64,000 bases of DNA from Sedimenticola thiotaurini (GTDB lineage Bacteria > Pseudomonadota > Gammaproteobacteria > Chromatiales > Chromatiaceae), in contig NZ_CP011412.1 in NCBI RefSeq assembly GCF_001007875.1, positions 620,001-684,000 of the forward strand. Reading direction: 5' to 3'. Below are positions 63,223 through 64,000 of this stretch, piece by piece (the stretch's first letter is position 1; every line of letters begins with the position of its first letter). The notes under the pieces are model-generated. The model was given only the letters and a program-made list of their open reading frames with translations. It made no database searches and was not told the origin of the DNA. Position numbers and translations under genes: made by a program.

Positions 63223-64000
63223 ATGAAACTAAAAGTCGCCATCAACGGATATGGACGCATCGGCCGTTGTATCCTGCGGGCCCTGTACGAGTCACCCTAT
63301 TACCGCAGACAGATAGAGATTGTGGCCATCAATGAGCTGGCCGACCTGGACGTGGTGACCCACCTGACCAAGTACGATACCACCCATGGACGCTTTCCCG
63401 GCAGCGTGGCGCGGGATGAACGCCATCTGCTGATTGATGGCGATAAAATAGCCCTGCTCTCCGAACCCGATCCCGAGCTATTGCCTTGGCGCGCCCTGGA
63501 GGTGGATCTGGTGCTTGAGTGCAGCGGCGTGTTCAAGTCCCGGCAGGATGCGGAGCAGCATATCCGGGCCGGCGCTACCAAAGTGCTGTTTTCCCATCCC
63601 GCTGAACCGGATGTGGATGCCACCATTGTTTACGGTGTCAATGAACAGCAGTTGCAGCCGACCGACACCATCGTCTCCAACGCCTCCTGTACCACCAACG
63701 CCATTATTCCGGTATTGCATGCGCTGCAGGGAAGTTTCGGCATTGAGTGTGCGTTGATTACCACGATCCATTCGGCCATGCATGACCAGCCGGTAATCGA
63801 TGCCTACGACTCCGATCTGCGTAAGACCCGCTCCGCCTTGCAGTCGATCATCCCGGTGGAAACCGGCCTGGCCAGGGGAGTGGTGCGGATTCTGCCGGAA
63901 CTCCAGAACCGGGTGCATGCCCAGGCGATCCGGGTACCCACGATCAACGTCTCCATGATGGATCTGTCCGTGGAACTGGAACGACCGGCTACCCGCAATG
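63223..64000 (+). CDS. epd: D-erythrose-4-phosphate dehydrogenase (3' end outside the window)
   Basis: First 259 codons, running off the right edge. GAPDH-fold enzyme of the Epd group: NAD-binding INGYGRIGRCILRALYES, ELADLDVVTHLTKYDTTHGRF, catalytic Cys156 in SNASCTTNAIIPV, TTIHSAMHDQPVIDAYDSDLRKTR (a motif that is STAMHDQ-like in Epd, not AYT as in classic GAPDH) and VPTINVSMMDLSVEL. It makes 4-phosphoerythronate for pyridoxal phosphate synthesis. A true glycolytic GAPDH is less likely because of the TTIHSAMHD stretch. Confidence 0.92.
   Translation, partial: MKLKVAINGYGRIGRCILRALYESPYYRRQIEIVAINELADLDVVTHLTKYDTTHGRFPGSVARDERHLLIDGDKIALLSEPDPELLPWRALEVDLVLECSGVFKSRQDAEQHIRAGATKVLFSHPAEPDVDATIVYGVNEQQLQPTDTIVSNASCTTNAIIPVLHALQGSFGIECALITTIHSAMHDQPVIDAYDSDLRKTRSALQSIIPVETGLARGVVRILPELQNRVHAQAIRVPTINVSMMDLSVELERPATRN

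Noticed and set aside
1-64000. tRNA, rRNA, CRISPR arrays, prophage or insertion sequences
   Set aside because: No cloverleaf-like tRNA, regular spaced repeats, transposase frames or integrase frames were seen by eye; a covariance-model scan would settle small RNAs.

Overview
The window looks like the chromosome of a metabolically versatile, probably chemolithotrophic or facultatively anaerobic gammaproteobacterium. The supporting signs are moderately GC-rich genes (MarR, OmpR and LysR regulators, RhlE, Epd, DinB, Ppk, CheV), a gammaproteobacterial style of gene neighbourhood, and a pyruvate:ferredoxin oxidoreductase/Rnf block of the kind found in sulfur-oxidising Chromatiales-like bacteria. 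The taxonomic placement is inference. I saw no tRNA, rRNA, CRISPR array, prophage or insertion sequence.

Layout. 1-4.5 kb (+): the end of a branched-chain amino acid ABC transporter operon (livM, livG, livF, a small membrane protein, livK). 4.5-5.5 kb: a DMT-family exporter. 5.8-10.6 kb (-): a second, complete livKHMGF set. 10.9-14.9 kb (-): polyphosphate kinase, a QueG-like Fe-S protein and a PaaI-type thioesterase. 15-21.3 kb: an acyl-CoA oxidation block with acyl-CoA dehydrogenase and ETF-quinone oxidoreductase (-), divergent etfBA (+), and a nitroreductase (-). The ETF-QO and nitroreductase genes carry nearly identical promoter-operator modules. 21.7-22.4 kb: a badly decayed phosphomannomutase pseudogene. 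22.5-33.4 kb: a histone-H1-like protein, CheV, a lone HypF, small hypotheticals, an MscS-type channel, and an EnvZ/OmpR-type two-component system divergent from a Spy-like periplasmic protein.

33.4-41.9 kb (-): an aromatic-catabolism cluster. A MarR regulator precedes a metallo-beta-lactamase-fold protein, an FAD monooxygenase, a DUF2783 protein, a VOC protein, fumarylacetoacetate hydrolase, maleylacetoacetate isomerase and acetoacetyl-CoA synthetase. The last three enzymes imply a homogentisate-like route ending in fumarate plus acetoacetate, but no HmgA-type dioxygenase is present; the VOC protein is the candidate ring-cleavage enzyme. 42-48.4 kb: DinB, an M1-type peptidase, a ChaN-PDZ lipoprotein, a cold-shock protein and a LysR regulator.

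48.6-60.6 kb (+): the most interesting region. It reads rnfB (long, multi-cluster form), a 1642-residue pyruvate:ferredoxin oxidoreductase with a tethered C-terminal ferredoxin, tpx, rnfCDGEA in the clostridial order, a 59-residue NqrM-like Cys-tailed protein, and an FNR-type flavoreductase. The set looks like one redox module joining 2-oxoacid/CoA chemistry, ferredoxin, an ion-translocating NADH:ferredoxin oxidoreductase and NAD(P)H. It is preceded by a divergent LysR gene and two matching dyad motifs. 60.8-64 kb: rhlE, a methyltransferase and the 5' part of epd.
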